From positions 1 through 26,986 of IMG/VR virus record IMGVR_UViG_3300028177_000028: 26,986 nt of DNA. One strand, 5' to 3'. The notes under the pieces were generated by a model. It was given only the letters and a program-made list of their open reading frames with translations, searched no databases and had not been told where the DNA came from. This document shows positions 6,576 through 14,257 of the stretch, piece by piece (position 1 is the stretch's first letter; each line of letters opens with the position of its first letter). The position numbers were made by a program, and so were the translations under genes. The stretch comes from a virus.

Positions 6576-8233
6576 TGGTAATTCACCAAACACTCTAATT
6601 CGGGGAAAACGTCAATGAGTTTTTCATTTCGTATATTATCAATTTGTGTTATTTTTTTCCAAAACCCATTGGCATCAAATATAGATGTTTCGTCTGTTAA
6701 CGCGGTGAGTATGGATTTGAAAGATGTCACTGATTTTTCCGTTTTATCTAATGGTATTAGCCAATCTATATGGGTCGAAATTTTATTATAAATTTTTTGT
6801 TTTAATTTACGGGGAGCGTTCTTTAGGCTAAACACGCTTGGATAATCTAACACCTTTGGGTTAAATTGTTCTGGTATTATTAACCCATCCTTAACCCATG
6901 CTTTGTGAAAATGTGGAATATGCAATGCGTTTACCAAACTAACAGTTGCATCGATGCTGAACCCTACTTCTGGTAGTTTTTGTAGCATCATATATCTATT
7001 ATTAACGATTGTATCCCATTTTGTTCCACTCCTCCAATATTCGGCACGTGTACCCATTGCATCTAGGCTTGCACCAATATGAATATGGTTGAACGCCCCC
7101 CAATAATCAAAAATACTTTTACCACGAAAGGTCAAATTTGTAAAGTTGGTATTAAAAACCAATTCAATATCAAATCGTTCCTGTTTGTACAAACTTTCGA
7201 GAATATCCCAACATTCCTTTATTATTAATGGTTCCCCCCCAGCAAAATAAATATATTCCACGTGGTCTAAATGTTCCATATATTGGGAAAATACTCCACT
7301 TGGGCGTAGTAATTGTTGATATTCTAAATTTCCATTAATTAATTTAGAATCAGCAAACCACGAGGTGGACGAATGTGGACTGCATGTCCTACACTTCAAG
7401 TTACACAAATTATTAAATCTTATATCCCATGCAACGTGTTCATATGGGAATGCCCCATCATCCCCAGTATTCTCAGTTCTTGGTATATGATGCAAAAACT
7501 TATTATTTGCAGATTGTCTAAATGTCGCTTTTTCTGATGATTCATTTATAGAACACACCTCGCATCCATGTATGGGTATGTCATTTAACATATCTGTCCG
7601 TATTTGACGCATACTCTCGTTATTGAATATTTCACTTAATGAATTGTCATTAACATCACCAACTGCACTATTCGAATTATAAACACAGCATGGATAAACC
7701 AACCCATTCGGTCTTACTTGAGTTTGAATCCACGGCATGATACAAAAATTCTTGTTATTATCTATAATGTTTGCTGTATTCTTTGTTAAGTTGTCCAACA
7801 TTACATTTTGTGGGATTACTTCTGTAATAAGGGTGTCTATCTTTTTAAATTTTCCAAAACATTTATATATTTCGAAGGATATATTATCTGATGAAAAATT
7901 CTTTAAGATATGTGTATATTCCGATTCAACATTGTGGTTTGTTGTTAAAAACAATATGAAAAAATTACTAATATCTACTTTATTAATAATTGTTTGTACG
8001 GTTTTTAACAATGTTCCGTAACTTGATGTATTGTATTGGTCTAGTGATGAATGTATTAGTATTCTCTGTTCTTGCCCATATGCTGTTTTATACAATTCGT
8101 TTATCTCTAACTGCAGATTTGCAAGAGAGTGAATATAATTATCTAAATTGATGGTGCCTAATATTTGATAGGAATCATTCAGTGAAACAATGCACTGATG
8201 GATATCCAAGTCTGTTGTTTTTAAATTTATCAT
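6572..8233 (-). CDS. Radical SAM protein with SPASM/twitch-like cysteine region
   Basis: The 553-residue protein has three parts. Residues 1-150 are an unrecognised N-terminal domain. Residues 160-230 hold FCIMPWIQTQVRPNGLVYPC with CC at 182-183 and CEVC at 224-227, the cysteine pattern of SPASM/twitch auxiliary-cluster domains. From about 265 the radical SAM core begins, with CNLKCRTC (Cys277, 281, 284; CX3CX2C) binding the 4Fe-4S cluster, then YIYFAGGEPLI, the GGEP motif that contacts SAM. Such enzymes make 5'-deoxyadenosyl radicals for peptide or small-molecule modification. The auxiliary part comes before the core, as in a group I recall from cyanophages and pelagiphages. ATGA overlaps link it to both neighbours. 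The substrate is unknown. Confidence 0.9.
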   Translation of the reverse strand: MINLKTTDLDIHQCIVSLNDSYQILGTINLDNYIHSLANLQLEINELYKTAYGQEQRILIHSSLDQYNTSSYGTLLKTVQTIINKVDISNFFILFLTTNHNVESEYTHILKNFSSDNISFEIYKCFGKFKKIDTLITEVIPQNVMLDNLTKNTANIIDNNKNFCIMPWIQTQVRPNGLVYPCCVYNSNSAVGDVNDNSLSEIFNNESMRQIRTDMLNDIPIHGCEVCSINESSEKATFRQSANNKFLHHIPRTENTGDDGAFPYEHVAWDIRFNNLCNLKCRTCSPHSSTSWFADSKLINGNLEYQQLLRPSGVFSQYMEHLDHVEYIYFAGGEPLIIKECWDILESLYKQERFDIELVFNTNFTNLTFRGKSIFDYWGAFNHIHIGASLDAMGTRAEYWRSGTKWDTIVNNRYMMLQKLPEVGFSIDATVSLVNALHIPHFHKAWVKDGLIIPEQFNPKVLDYPSVFSLKNAPRKLKQKIYNKISTHIDWLIPLDKTEKSVTSFKSILTALTDETSIFDANGFWKKITQIDNIRNEKLIDVFPELECLVNYQ

Positions 8234-8469
8234 GATATGTTAATTTTATCACTGTGGTCATCCCCTTTATCTTTGGGAAACATGTCATTTAACTTTTGTG
8301 CACGAGCAGTATTATAACTTTCAAGTGCCATTGCGACTTGATTAATAAGATTTTGGTTATTAGTTTGGTACGCGAAACTTAACTTTCCTGACAATTCAGA
8401 AATTTTATTCTGAATTTCATCAAGTGTTGATTCTGCTAAGTCATTTGCGCTAAGAAAGGGGTGTTCCAT
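8230..8469 (-). CDS. Small conserved T4-like phage protein
   Basis: A 79-residue, mainly helical protein (DEIQNKISELSGKLSFAYQT, then NNQNLINQVAMALESYNTAR) ending in a charged tail. I recall this family from cyanophage genomes, where it is uncharacterised; unchecked. The start codon has no Shine-Dalgarno sequence and forms the last three bases of one arm of a perfect 13-bp inverted repeat (8467-8519), with a TATAAT element in the loop. The stop overlaps the start of the radical SAM gene (ATGA), so control at this hairpin would also affect that enzyme. Confidence 0.75.
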   Translation of the reverse strand: MEHPFLSANDLAESTLDEIQNKISELSGKLSFAYQTNNQNLINQVAMALESYNTARAQKLNDMFPKDKGDDHSDKINIS

Positions 8470-8519
8470 AAAATAGAATTATAAAATAATTAGTATTATA
8501 TATGTTATTCTATTTTATG
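8467..8519 (-). promoter_or_regulatory. Start-codon hairpin with TATAATAC promoter element in its loop
   Basis: CATAAAATAGAAT (8467-8479 on the plus strand) and ATTCTATTTTATG (8507-8519) are perfect 13-bp arms around a 27-nt loop. On the minus strand the 3' arm ends exactly with the ATG of the 79-residue gene. TATAATAC at 8500-8493 (minus) lies in the loop, 24 nt before the start. A transcript starting there would lack the 5' arm and leave the ATG free, whereas read-through RNA would bury it. Confidence 0.6.
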
Positions 8520-8552
8520 TGCAATGTGAAATACCCGAAATATATAAAATGG

Positions 8553-9296
8553 TTAAGCCCAAGTAGCAATCGCAACTCTTTTCCAAATGCTGGTCGCCCC
8601 ATCATAATCAGCAGTACACGCGTACATGTAACTTGCGTCAAATGCTGACATACCCTTTAAATCCCCATTTGCCCCAACTGCAGTAGCAGGTGTTCTAAAT
8701 TCGGTGGTGAATTGTGGGGTGGATACCTCATTAATCATAACTGTGGTTCCACCATCACGTGTACTTAATTCGTAAATGTATGTTCCAGGTGTGCTTACTG
8801 TAATAATTTGTCCAGTTTGCCCTGTTACACTTCCGCCTGAAACTGAAGCAGGTAATGTAATGGTTTTGGCAACACTATCAATTATTACTTCTAACCGTAC
8901 TTTACTGTAGTTGCTAGTTGTTGGCCAATCAGCACTAGCGCCATCACTAAATGCCAAGGTAAAAGATGCGTTTGGGGTAATTGTGTGATAAGAACCTGCT
9001 TTAATACCTAAATTAAGTGGATTTTCCGTAGCAATGTGGGCAACCACAGTTTCCCTAGTATCATCCAACTTCACCGCACTTATGATAGCACCACCCATGT
9101 CATTGGCTAGGCTTCCTACTCCTATCAACGCACTCTTAAATATGCCTTTATTTTGTACATCTTCTATCTCGGTCTTCGCTTCGATAAAATTGGAATTTGT
9201 ATTTGCGAAATTATCTCTAAATCCTTGGCTATCATTATCTTTTCCAGCAACTGGATACGTGGTGTTGATAGTTGTTGTGTTAATATTACTTGCCAT
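8553..9296 (-). CDS. Phage structural protein (tail fibre/decoration type) with conserved N-terminal module
   Basis: A 247-residue, Thr/Ser/Gly-rich, beta-looking protein. The N-terminus, INTTYPVAGKDNDSQGFRDN then FANTNSNFIEAKTEIEDVQ, is a module I recall in cyanophage structural proteins. A related form begins the protein at 11855-12457. The rest, with patterns such as SVSGGSVTGQTGQIITVSTP, resembles beta-solenoid or fibre material, and WKRVAIATWA ends the chain. The Shine-Dalgarno GAGGAAAA precedes the ATG, and AATAAATAC lies 33 nt upstream, so it is probably expressed late. It is probably a virion surface or baseplate component. I cannot say which. Confidence 0.75.
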   Translation of the reverse strand: MASNINTTTINTTYPVAGKDNDSQGFRDNFANTNSNFIEAKTEIEDVQNKGIFKSALIGVGSLANDMGGAIISAVKLDDTRETVVAHIATENPLNLGIKAGSYHTITPNASFTLAFSDGASADWPTTSNYSKVRLEVIIDSVAKTITLPASVSGGSVTGQTGQIITVSTPGTYIYELSTRDGGTTVMINEVSTPQFTTEFRTPATAVGANGDLKGMSAFDASYMYACTADYDGATSIWKRVAIATWA

Positions 9297-9311
9297 TTAT
9301 TTTTCCTCTAA

Positions 9312-11831
9312 TTATGTGGTTTGTTTTGTATTTATTATATCTCTCTTGGGAAACATTAAATACTCATCAAATTTGTCAGTGACATCATAAGTTGTGTACG
9401 TATATGTGATGCCGTTATCTGCGGTAATATAAATATTATCTGTGGTTTTTGTTGATATATCACTCGAATTAATACGCGACTCGATAAATGCACATGACCC
9501 ACCGTCAAATATAGTTTTGATGGTAACGGCATTAACTAAGTCTACTGCTATTGTGTTGGCATCGACCGTAGTATCTATGCTATCTGCAGAAACTCCATGA
9601 TTATAAATATCAAATGTTGTCTCATTGGAGTGGTACCATCGTTGGTCTTCTGCATCCCAATTCTGTGTAAATTGTGACTCTAACATATACCTATCAACAC
9701 TAAAATCTATTTTATTCAATTGAGCCCCAAATCTTTTGGCAATATTGTATGCCACTAATTCAGATTGGCCTGGTAATGTATACGCGATTACCCACGATGG
9801 AGTGAACCCTAATATATTCCCATTTGCTTGTTTAGATAACATCCACGTTGGGAGTTCTGTTGATACTTGTCCTACTTTGTTAATAACTCGATTACGCATA
9901 TTATCCAAACTATTTGGATATACATCTCCGATACTAGTGTTAGCCGTCAGTGATACCCCACTATTATTATCTACTATTTGACTGTACACCACCTCGTACC
10001 GGATGTTATTCTTATCATCTAGTGCAATCGCTGTTTTAATCTCACCAAGTATTAAACGTTTATCATAGTGGTTATATTCTAATGTTTCGATGTATGAATT
10101 TAATGTTTCTGGAGAAAGTCCATATGCATGTACGTATGAAACATCTGTTGCTACTCCAAAATAAGGGTCATCGCTTCTGAACAATAGTTCTGTTTTAATT
10201 GTGTCTTGGTTAAGCAATAATGAATCTAATATACCTCTACCTGCTTCAGTCGGCAAAGCGTCGATGCGAATTTTATGTAATGGAAGGTTATATGTTCTAT
10301 TAACATTAATTGTGAATGTTTTAAACGTGGATATCCCGCCATCAGCACTAAATGCCTCTACTGTAAATGTAAATGTACTATCAATTGTTGTTTTCCCGCC
10401 ATCAAGTGTAATCGTTTCCCCGCCATTGGTATCGGCAGTAATTAAATTGGTATCGACTGCATTTCCACTATCAGATGTTATATTATAATCAACTAACCCA
10501 AACATTTGATAATCAACTTTACCAACAATATTTCCTGAACTTAATAAATTTAAGCCCTGTGGCAATTTACTATTTACGCCACCCTGTTTTAATCTATATT
10601 GCAGTGCAGTACCAGAAGTGGCAGAAGCGTTAATCATAAGGGTACTTATTCCGCCATTATCAATTGCACCAAGTAGAGTATCGGTATTCCAACTAACCCC
10701 CGCGTTGATATCCCCGATAACCTTCATCGTATAATTAAATGTATTGGATACCAATGGGTTATCCTTTCTGTATACTTTTATAGAAAAACTGTATTCCTCT
10801 TCGGTTAATCCAATATTAGGTAATATTCCATGCACTACCCCAGTATCCACATCCAGTTCAAGCCCACTTGGCAATGATGTAGTATAATCTGCTCTAATTA
10901 CTGATGTATCTGCCTTTGTAAATGTGGTGTCCGTAGTTTCAGATATCCCTTCGGCATAGTTTAGTATATCTCCGTTATAATCGACGCCAGGGAAATCATA
11001 AATGAAGTAATTATTATGCAAGAACGTTCCCAAATCTTCTTGATGCGGGGATATAAATGGAGCACGTGTGACTGTATCAGCAGTAATAACATCACTATCT
11101 ACGGTGTAGGCGGATGAATCTGCGGTCGTGATACCAACATATATGGAAAATGTTCTTAAATTATAATCAATGCCATCAGTGATTCTTAATGTGAAACTAT
11201 AATTTTTGCTGATTGTTCCGGTATTAAATTGTAATGGTAATGAATCCCACGCTTCGTTTTCCCACCCTGCTATGGACGTTTCTCCAATCTCAATAACTGG
11301 TTTAATATATCCGTAAATCAATCCAGTTTCAGATACTGTAATTCCAGGTGGCAATTCCCCACTAATTAATTTGACAATTGCTGTATCGCCAGGGTCAGTA
11401 TCTGTAAATTCAATTTGTTTGTTAATCAATTCCCCATCGAAATATTTCCCCAATTCGCCACGTGGGGTTATAAATTCAGGGGCATCTTGACCAGTAACAG
11501 TTATAGTGAATGTTCTATCAGTTAATCGGTCTTGTGAAATTGTACCGTTAGTTTCCTTTTCGGTAAAAACTCTAATTGAAAATTTGGATATTACATTTTC
11601 GGCAACGGCTGTTGGAATACCTTGGATAGAAGCAACAGGGGTGCCCTCTATCGTACCGTTAGTATTGATTTGGATTCCTTGCGGTAAGGTACCGGAAACT
11701 TTGATGTACTTAACTTTGGAAGAATCAGATGGGAAATCTGGGTCATACGCTTCCAAAGTGGCTCGATAAAATTTCCCTTCCGGTATGGTTCCTAAACTGC
11801 CAGAATCAGTGACCCAAGATGGCTGTGCCAT
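9312..11831 (-). CDS. Large structural protein with He_PIG/Ig-like repeats
   Basis: The start chosen is MAQPSWVTDSGSLGTIPEGK at 11831, because GAGGGAAATCAA precedes it; an upstream in-frame ATG at 11930 would overlap the previous gene by 76 nt. The product has 839 residues. At least four copies of the pattern L-P-x-G-(I/L)-x-(I/L)-x-x-x-G-x-(I/V)-x-G occur near residues 49-65, 160-178, 320-338 and 423-439, the hallmark of putative-Ig (He_PIG) cadherin-like domains. These are common in secreted adhesins and phage tail proteins. The last 300 residues differ and may form a tail-attachment or tip domain. No signal peptide is present, as expected for a virion protein. A receptor-binding or fibre role is inferred. 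Confidence 0.8.
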   Translation of the reverse strand: MAQPSWVTDSGSLGTIPEGKFYRATLEAYDPDFPSDSSKVKYIKVSGTLPQGIQINTNGTIEGTPVASIQGIPTAVAENVISKFSIRVFTEKETNGTISQDRLTDRTFTITVTGQDAPEFITPRGELGKYFDGELINKQIEFTDTDPGDTAIVKLISGELPPGITVSETGLIYGYIKPVIEIGETSIAGWENEAWDSLPLQFNTGTISKNYSFTLRITDGIDYNLRTFSIYVGITTADSSAYTVDSDVITADTVTRAPFISPHQEDLGTFLHNNYFIYDFPGVDYNGDILNYAEGISETTDTTFTKADTSVIRADYTTSLPSGLELDVDTGVVHGILPNIGLTEEEYSFSIKVYRKDNPLVSNTFNYTMKVIGDINAGVSWNTDTLLGAIDNGGISTLMINASATSGTALQYRLKQGGVNSKLPQGLNLLSSGNIVGKVDYQMFGLVDYNITSDSGNAVDTNLITADTNGGETITLDGGKTTIDSTFTFTVEAFSADGGISTFKTFTINVNRTYNLPLHKIRIDALPTEAGRGILDSLLLNQDTIKTELLFRSDDPYFGVATDVSYVHAYGLSPETLNSYIETLEYNHYDKRLILGEIKTAIALDDKNNIRYEVVYSQIVDNNSGVSLTANTSIGDVYPNSLDNMRNRVINKVGQVSTELPTWMLSKQANGNILGFTPSWVIAYTLPGQSELVAYNIAKRFGAQLNKIDFSVDRYMLESQFTQNWDAEDQRWYHSNETTFDIYNHGVSADSIDTTVDANTIAVDLVNAVTIKTIFDGGSCAFIESRINSSDISTKTTDNIYITADNGITYTYTTYDVTDKFDEYLMFPKRDIINTKQTT
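9329..9336 (-). promoter_or_regulatory. Late promoter-like AATAAATA
   Basis: The minus strand reads AATAAATAC, one base from the T4 late consensus TATAAATA. It lies 33 nt before the ATG of the structural gene at 8553-9296, the same distance as the perfect motif before 12457, and it is inside the 3' end of the upstream gene. Confidence 0.5.
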
Positions 11832-11854
11832 TTGATTTCCCTCACTGGTTAATA

Positions 11855-12457
11855 TTAATGTCCTGTACTTAGATTTGCACTTACATCCATAAAGTTTTGT
11901 AGGTACCAACTTGTACCATCTGAAATCCATGTAGTTACGTCGCCTGACGCTGTTGTAATGTCTGCTGAACCACCTTTAAGGTCAGTTCCAGTTACATCAT
12001 ATACAACTGCATGTGCTGAAATTATAGTAATAGTTTGCCCTGCAACACCATCGTCGAAGTCAGTGATAGTTACTGCACCGCCAGACTTAAACAAGTTACC
12101 ACCTGCGACTGTTGGTGTTGCATCCGCCGCACCAAAAGTAATAAATGTACCACTTGTACCTGCCGCCGCGAAACCACCGTTAACCGTAGTTGCACCTGTA
12201 ACTGTTACTGTACTACTTGCTGTTACTGCATTAGCAAGAACGATAGTACCTGTACCATTTGGGTCTAATGTTAAGTTACCATTAGTGTCATCCGTTGAAA
12301 TAGTGTTACCACTGATGCTAATATTACTTAAACTTGCTCCACCTAGTTCAGTGTAAACTTCGTTAAAGTTATCGTTAACTTTGTCGAATGCCGTTCTTAA
12401 TTGGTCGCCTGTGCCGTCATTTGCTGTAGCACCGATATTGATTGATTGTTGAGCCAT
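11855..12457 (-). CDS. Phage structural protein with conserved N-terminal module
   Basis: A 200-residue, Thr/Gly/Ala-rich beta-type protein. Its N-terminus, INIGATANDGTGDQLRTAFD then KVNDNFNEVYTELG, is a module common in marine phage fibre and structural proteins (recalled). It resembles the start of the 8553-9296 product (GFRDNF...NFIEAKTEIEDVQ). The middle (NGNLTLDPNGTGTIVLANAV) looks like the beta repeats of tail-fibre or peptidase-linked structural proteins. The Shine-Dalgarno AAGGAAAA precedes the ATG, and a perfect TATAAATAC lies 33 nt upstream. It is probably an abundant late virion protein; the exact place in the particle is unknown. Confidence 0.75.
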   Translation of the reverse strand: MAQQSINIGATANDGTGDQLRTAFDKVNDNFNEVYTELGGASLSNISISGNTISTDDTNGNLTLDPNGTGTIVLANAVTASSTVTVTGATTVNGGFAAAGTSGTFITFGAADATPTVAGGNLFKSGGAVTITDFDDGVAGQTITIISAHAVVYDVTGTDLKGGSADITTASGDVTTWISDGTSWYLQNFMDVSANLSTGH

Positions 12458-12489
12458 TTTATTTTTTCCTTAGTAAAATTGATTTATTG

Positions 12490-12517
12490 TATTTATACTT
12501 TTTCGTATGTATTTATT
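12490..12517 (-). promoter_or_regulatory. Tandem late promoter-like motifs AATAAATA and TATAAATA
   Basis: On the minus strand AATAAATAC (from 12517) and TATAAATAC (12497-12490) lie 20 nt apart. The second is a perfect T4 late consensus 33 nt before the ATG at 12457. The first overlaps the stop codon of the 309-residue gene. I predict strong late transcription of the structural genes downstream. Confidence 0.7.
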
Positions 12518-13446
12518 TACAACAAAACACTAGGACATGATATTTTTTTAACAGATGGATGTCTATTGACGAATGTCGTGTAACTCCCATCCGACCCCAC
12601 ATATTCAGTAGCATGAACAGTCAGGAATGGTAATAAGTCTGATAAATCAAATCGTATTCTATGATTAGTAATAAATGTCATTGATGGATTGATATTCCCC
12701 AATGATTCACCAACTATATTAAACATCCCACTTGAATCAAATATATTGGAGGCGTGTGCATCATGTATCTCCATTACGATATCGCCAATATTTTCAAAGA
12801 ACCTACGATTATCATCGGTGAGTGAATGTGTACCATCGTGGTAGTTTATTGGGTATTCTTTGGAAAACTGCATAATTGATGGTAGAAACCCACCTATCGT
12901 TTTTTCAATGGAGATATCAATTGCGAAGTCATCGGAACCAACTGCATTGGAAAATTCATCATCAGTGTAAATATTAGTAATATTGATGAAATCTTCGTTT
13001 GGATTATTATCAAAATCCATTACAAAGCAGTTAAAGTCTAAATTGTATGTTTTCTTCCTTAACGCAGTGGCATAAATTTTATTATGACCTGTTGTTGCTA
13101 TAACGTTAGAGTTGACTTTTATAACGAAAATAGGACTATGCCAATCTTCTTCTAACCCAATATTACATAATGCAATCTTTCTATGCAAATATGCTTTATT
13201 CGTGATGGTTCCATCACAATTTGATTTGAACAATACATTCGCTTCATTTTTGTAAATAGACACTTGATTGGAAAATGTGTTTTTTGAAAAATTGCATTTA
13301 TAAAAATTACAGAATTTTCGTATGTACGCGACAACCCCATCATTGAGTCCCGGTAGGCAAATCCTTGTATAATTGGTAGAGTGTTTCTTTTCGAATATTA
13401 TATCATTATTGTTGGATATAACTCGATATCCATCTGATGGATACAT
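12517..13446 (-). CDS. Hypothetical protein, last gene of the IF-1 operon
   Basis: A 309-residue protein of unknown function, cysteine-containing, with no signal peptide or membrane segment. Around residues 104-132 it reads SPIFVIKVNSNVIATTGHNK then IYATALRKK. This loosely recalls the ParB/sulfiredoxin-type pattern (strand, then G-H-x-R/K, then helix with A) that marks a nucleotide-binding nuclease-like fold, but the match is short and I do not rely on it. The start overlaps the IF-1 stop by one base (TAATG), so it is translated with IF-1. The downstream neighbours are structural genes, so a virion or takeover role is equally possible. Confidence 0.7.
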   Translation of the reverse strand: MYPSDGYRVISNNNDIIFEKKHSTNYTRICLPGLNDGVVAYIRKFCNFYKCNFSKNTFSNQVSIYKNEANVLFKSNCDGTITNKAYLHRKIALCNIGLEEDWHSPIFVIKVNSNVIATTGHNKIYATALRKKTYNLDFNCFVMDFDNNPNEDFINITNIYTDDEFSNAVGSDDFAIDISIEKTIGGFLPSIMQFSKEYPINYHDGTHSLTDDNRRFFENIGDIVMEIHDAHASNIFDSSGMFNIVGESLGNINPSMTFITNHRIRFDLSDLLPFLTVHATEYVGSDGSYTTFVNRHPSVKKISCPSVLL

Positions 13447-13664
13447 TAATTTCTTCTGGTAATACGACCTAGAGTAAGGTCGTATGGACTCATTGTTGCT
13501 TCTATGTTATCACCAAGTATAACTTTAATTCTATTTTTACGCATTCGACCAGAAAGATGACATAGAATTGTCCTATCTACATCATCCAATTTAACTTTGA
13601 ATTTGTTTCCAGGCAAGACCACAATGACCTTTCCTGTAACCTCTATATCATCGGCTTTCGCCAT
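13446..13664 (-). CDS. infA: Translation initiation factor IF-1
   Basis: The 72-residue product has the same length as E. coli IF-1. It matches nearly end to end: MAKADDIEVTGKVIVVLPGN, then FKVKLDD, ILCHLSGRMRKNRIKVILGD, and MSPYDLTLGRITRR. The H-x-SG-x-MRKN-x-I and PYDL-x-x-GRI blocks are the IF-1 signature of the S1-like OB fold that sits in the 30S A site during initiation. The gene is between the Hc1-like gene and the 309-residue gene with TAATG overlaps on both sides, downstream of a perfect TATAAATA late promoter. A phage copy could boost or bias initiation on phage mRNA late in infection. Identity is firm; the effect is inference. Confidence 0.93.
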   Translation of the reverse strand: MAKADDIEVTGKVIVVLPGNKFKVKLDDVDRTILCHLSGRMRKNRIKVILGDNIEATMSPYDLTLGRITRRN

Positions 13665-13846
13665 TAAGAACCAATTGCGGCCTTCTCATCCATGATTTCC
13701 TTGCGACGTTCTTTGCCTGCTTTGGTAATTTCTTGGATTGCTTTACGTGCTCTTGCTGCTGATGCTTTAACGCCTTTCTCTGTTAATTTTGCATGCTCTG
13801 CTAAGTAAACTTCGAACTGCTCTACGATAATTTCATGATTTGTCAT
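13664..13846 (-). CDS. Histone H1/Hc1-like small protein
   Basis: A 60-residue helical, Lys/Arg/Ala-rich protein. LTEKGVKASAARARKAIQEI (21-40) followed by TKAGKERRKEIMDEK matches the pattern G-x-K-A-x-x-x-R-A-R-K-(A/S) seen in short bacterial histone H1/Hc1-like proteins, which bind DNA and compact nucleoids. The basic tails of chlamydial Hc1 are absent, so it is a minimal form. It is the first gene of a late operon: TATAAATA at 13885-13878 is 32 nt upstream, and its stop overlaps the IF-1 start (TAATG). Possible roles are phage DNA packaging, host nucleoid remodelling or ribosome binding. Family assignment is moderate. Confidence 0.65.
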   Translation of the reverse strand: MTNHEIIVEQFEVYLAEHAKLTEKGVKASAARARKAIQEITKAGKERRKEIMDEKAAIGS

Positions 13847-13877
13847 TTTATATTTCCTTATTATTAAATATGCTTAT

Positions 13878-13885
13878 TATTTATA
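13878..13885 (-). promoter_or_regulatory. Late promoter-like TATAAATA for the Hc1/IF-1 operon
   Basis: A perfect T4 late consensus TATAAATA reads on the minus strand directly after the stop codon of the 95-residue gene, 32 nt before the ATG at 13846. It predicts late transcription of the Hc1-like, IF-1 and 309-residue genes together. Confidence 0.7.
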
Positions 13886-14173
13886 TTAAATTGTTGAGTG
13901 CTTTAATTTCTCTTTTCTTAATTTTCTTACTTTTTCTGCTTTTTTGATAAAAACCGTTTCCATTTCTTCCTCTGATAAATCCCTATTTTCAATTAGCCAT
14001 TCTAGTGCTTCCAACTTATTCATTGCATTTGGCATTTCAAAAAATCTTATATCCCTACACCCTTGTTTATAAATCCTATCATGGTGGGTTTCCATATTAT
14101 TTGTCCATCTTACTTTCAATAATCCATTTGGGCTTTTTGCGGTTCCTACTACTGTAAATGTTTCTTCTGACAT
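13886..14173 (-). CDS. Small conserved phage protein
   Basis: A 95-residue protein with an N-terminal beta part (ETFTVVGTAKSPNGLLKVRW) and a helical, highly charged C-terminus (AEKVRKLRKEKLKHS). The N-terminal phrase FTVVGTA-x-x-x-NG-x-LKVR resembles a hypothetical protein I recall in cyanophages (not checked). It has a good Shine-Dalgarno (GAGGAG, 7 nt before the ATG). It stands alone between the winged-helix gene and the IF-1 operon. No function is assigned. Confidence 0.7.
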   Translation of the reverse strand: MSEETFTVVGTAKSPNGLLKVRWTNNMETHHDRIYKQGCRDIRFFEMPNAMNKLEALEWLIENRDLSEEEMETVFIKKAEKVRKLRKEKLKHSTI

Positions 14174-14217
14174 TTATGTCTCCTCGTATTAATTAAAAAA
14201 TTGAATTATAATAAAAT

Positions 14218-14237
14218 ACCCATTTAAGGTAATGGGT
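14218..14237 (-). terminator. Weak hairpin terminator after the winged-helix gene
   Basis: ACCCATT (14218-14224) and AATGGGT (14231-14237) are perfect 7-bp arms around a 6-nt loop. On the minus strand the hairpin is followed by ATTTTATTATAA, a broken U-tract. It sits between the winged-helix gene and the 95-residue gene, so a partial terminator is likely. Its last bases run into a GGTTAACC palindrome. Confidence 0.45.
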
Positions 14238-14257
14238 TAACCGTTTTAACATATAAC

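Noticed and set aside
10201-10488. Plus-strand ORF inside the Ig-repeat gene
   Set aside because: Antisense shadow of a convincing repeat protein, with no ribosome site.
11832-11930. N-terminal extension of the Ig-repeat protein from the ATG at 11930
   Set aside because: It would overlap the upstream structural gene by 76 nt and has no ribosome site; the ATG at 11831 has GAGG at good spacing and a natural MAQPSW start.
12035-12268. Cysteine-rich plus-strand ORF
   Set aside because: It is the antisense shadow of the Thr/Ala-rich structural gene; the Cys/Thr pattern comes from its codons.
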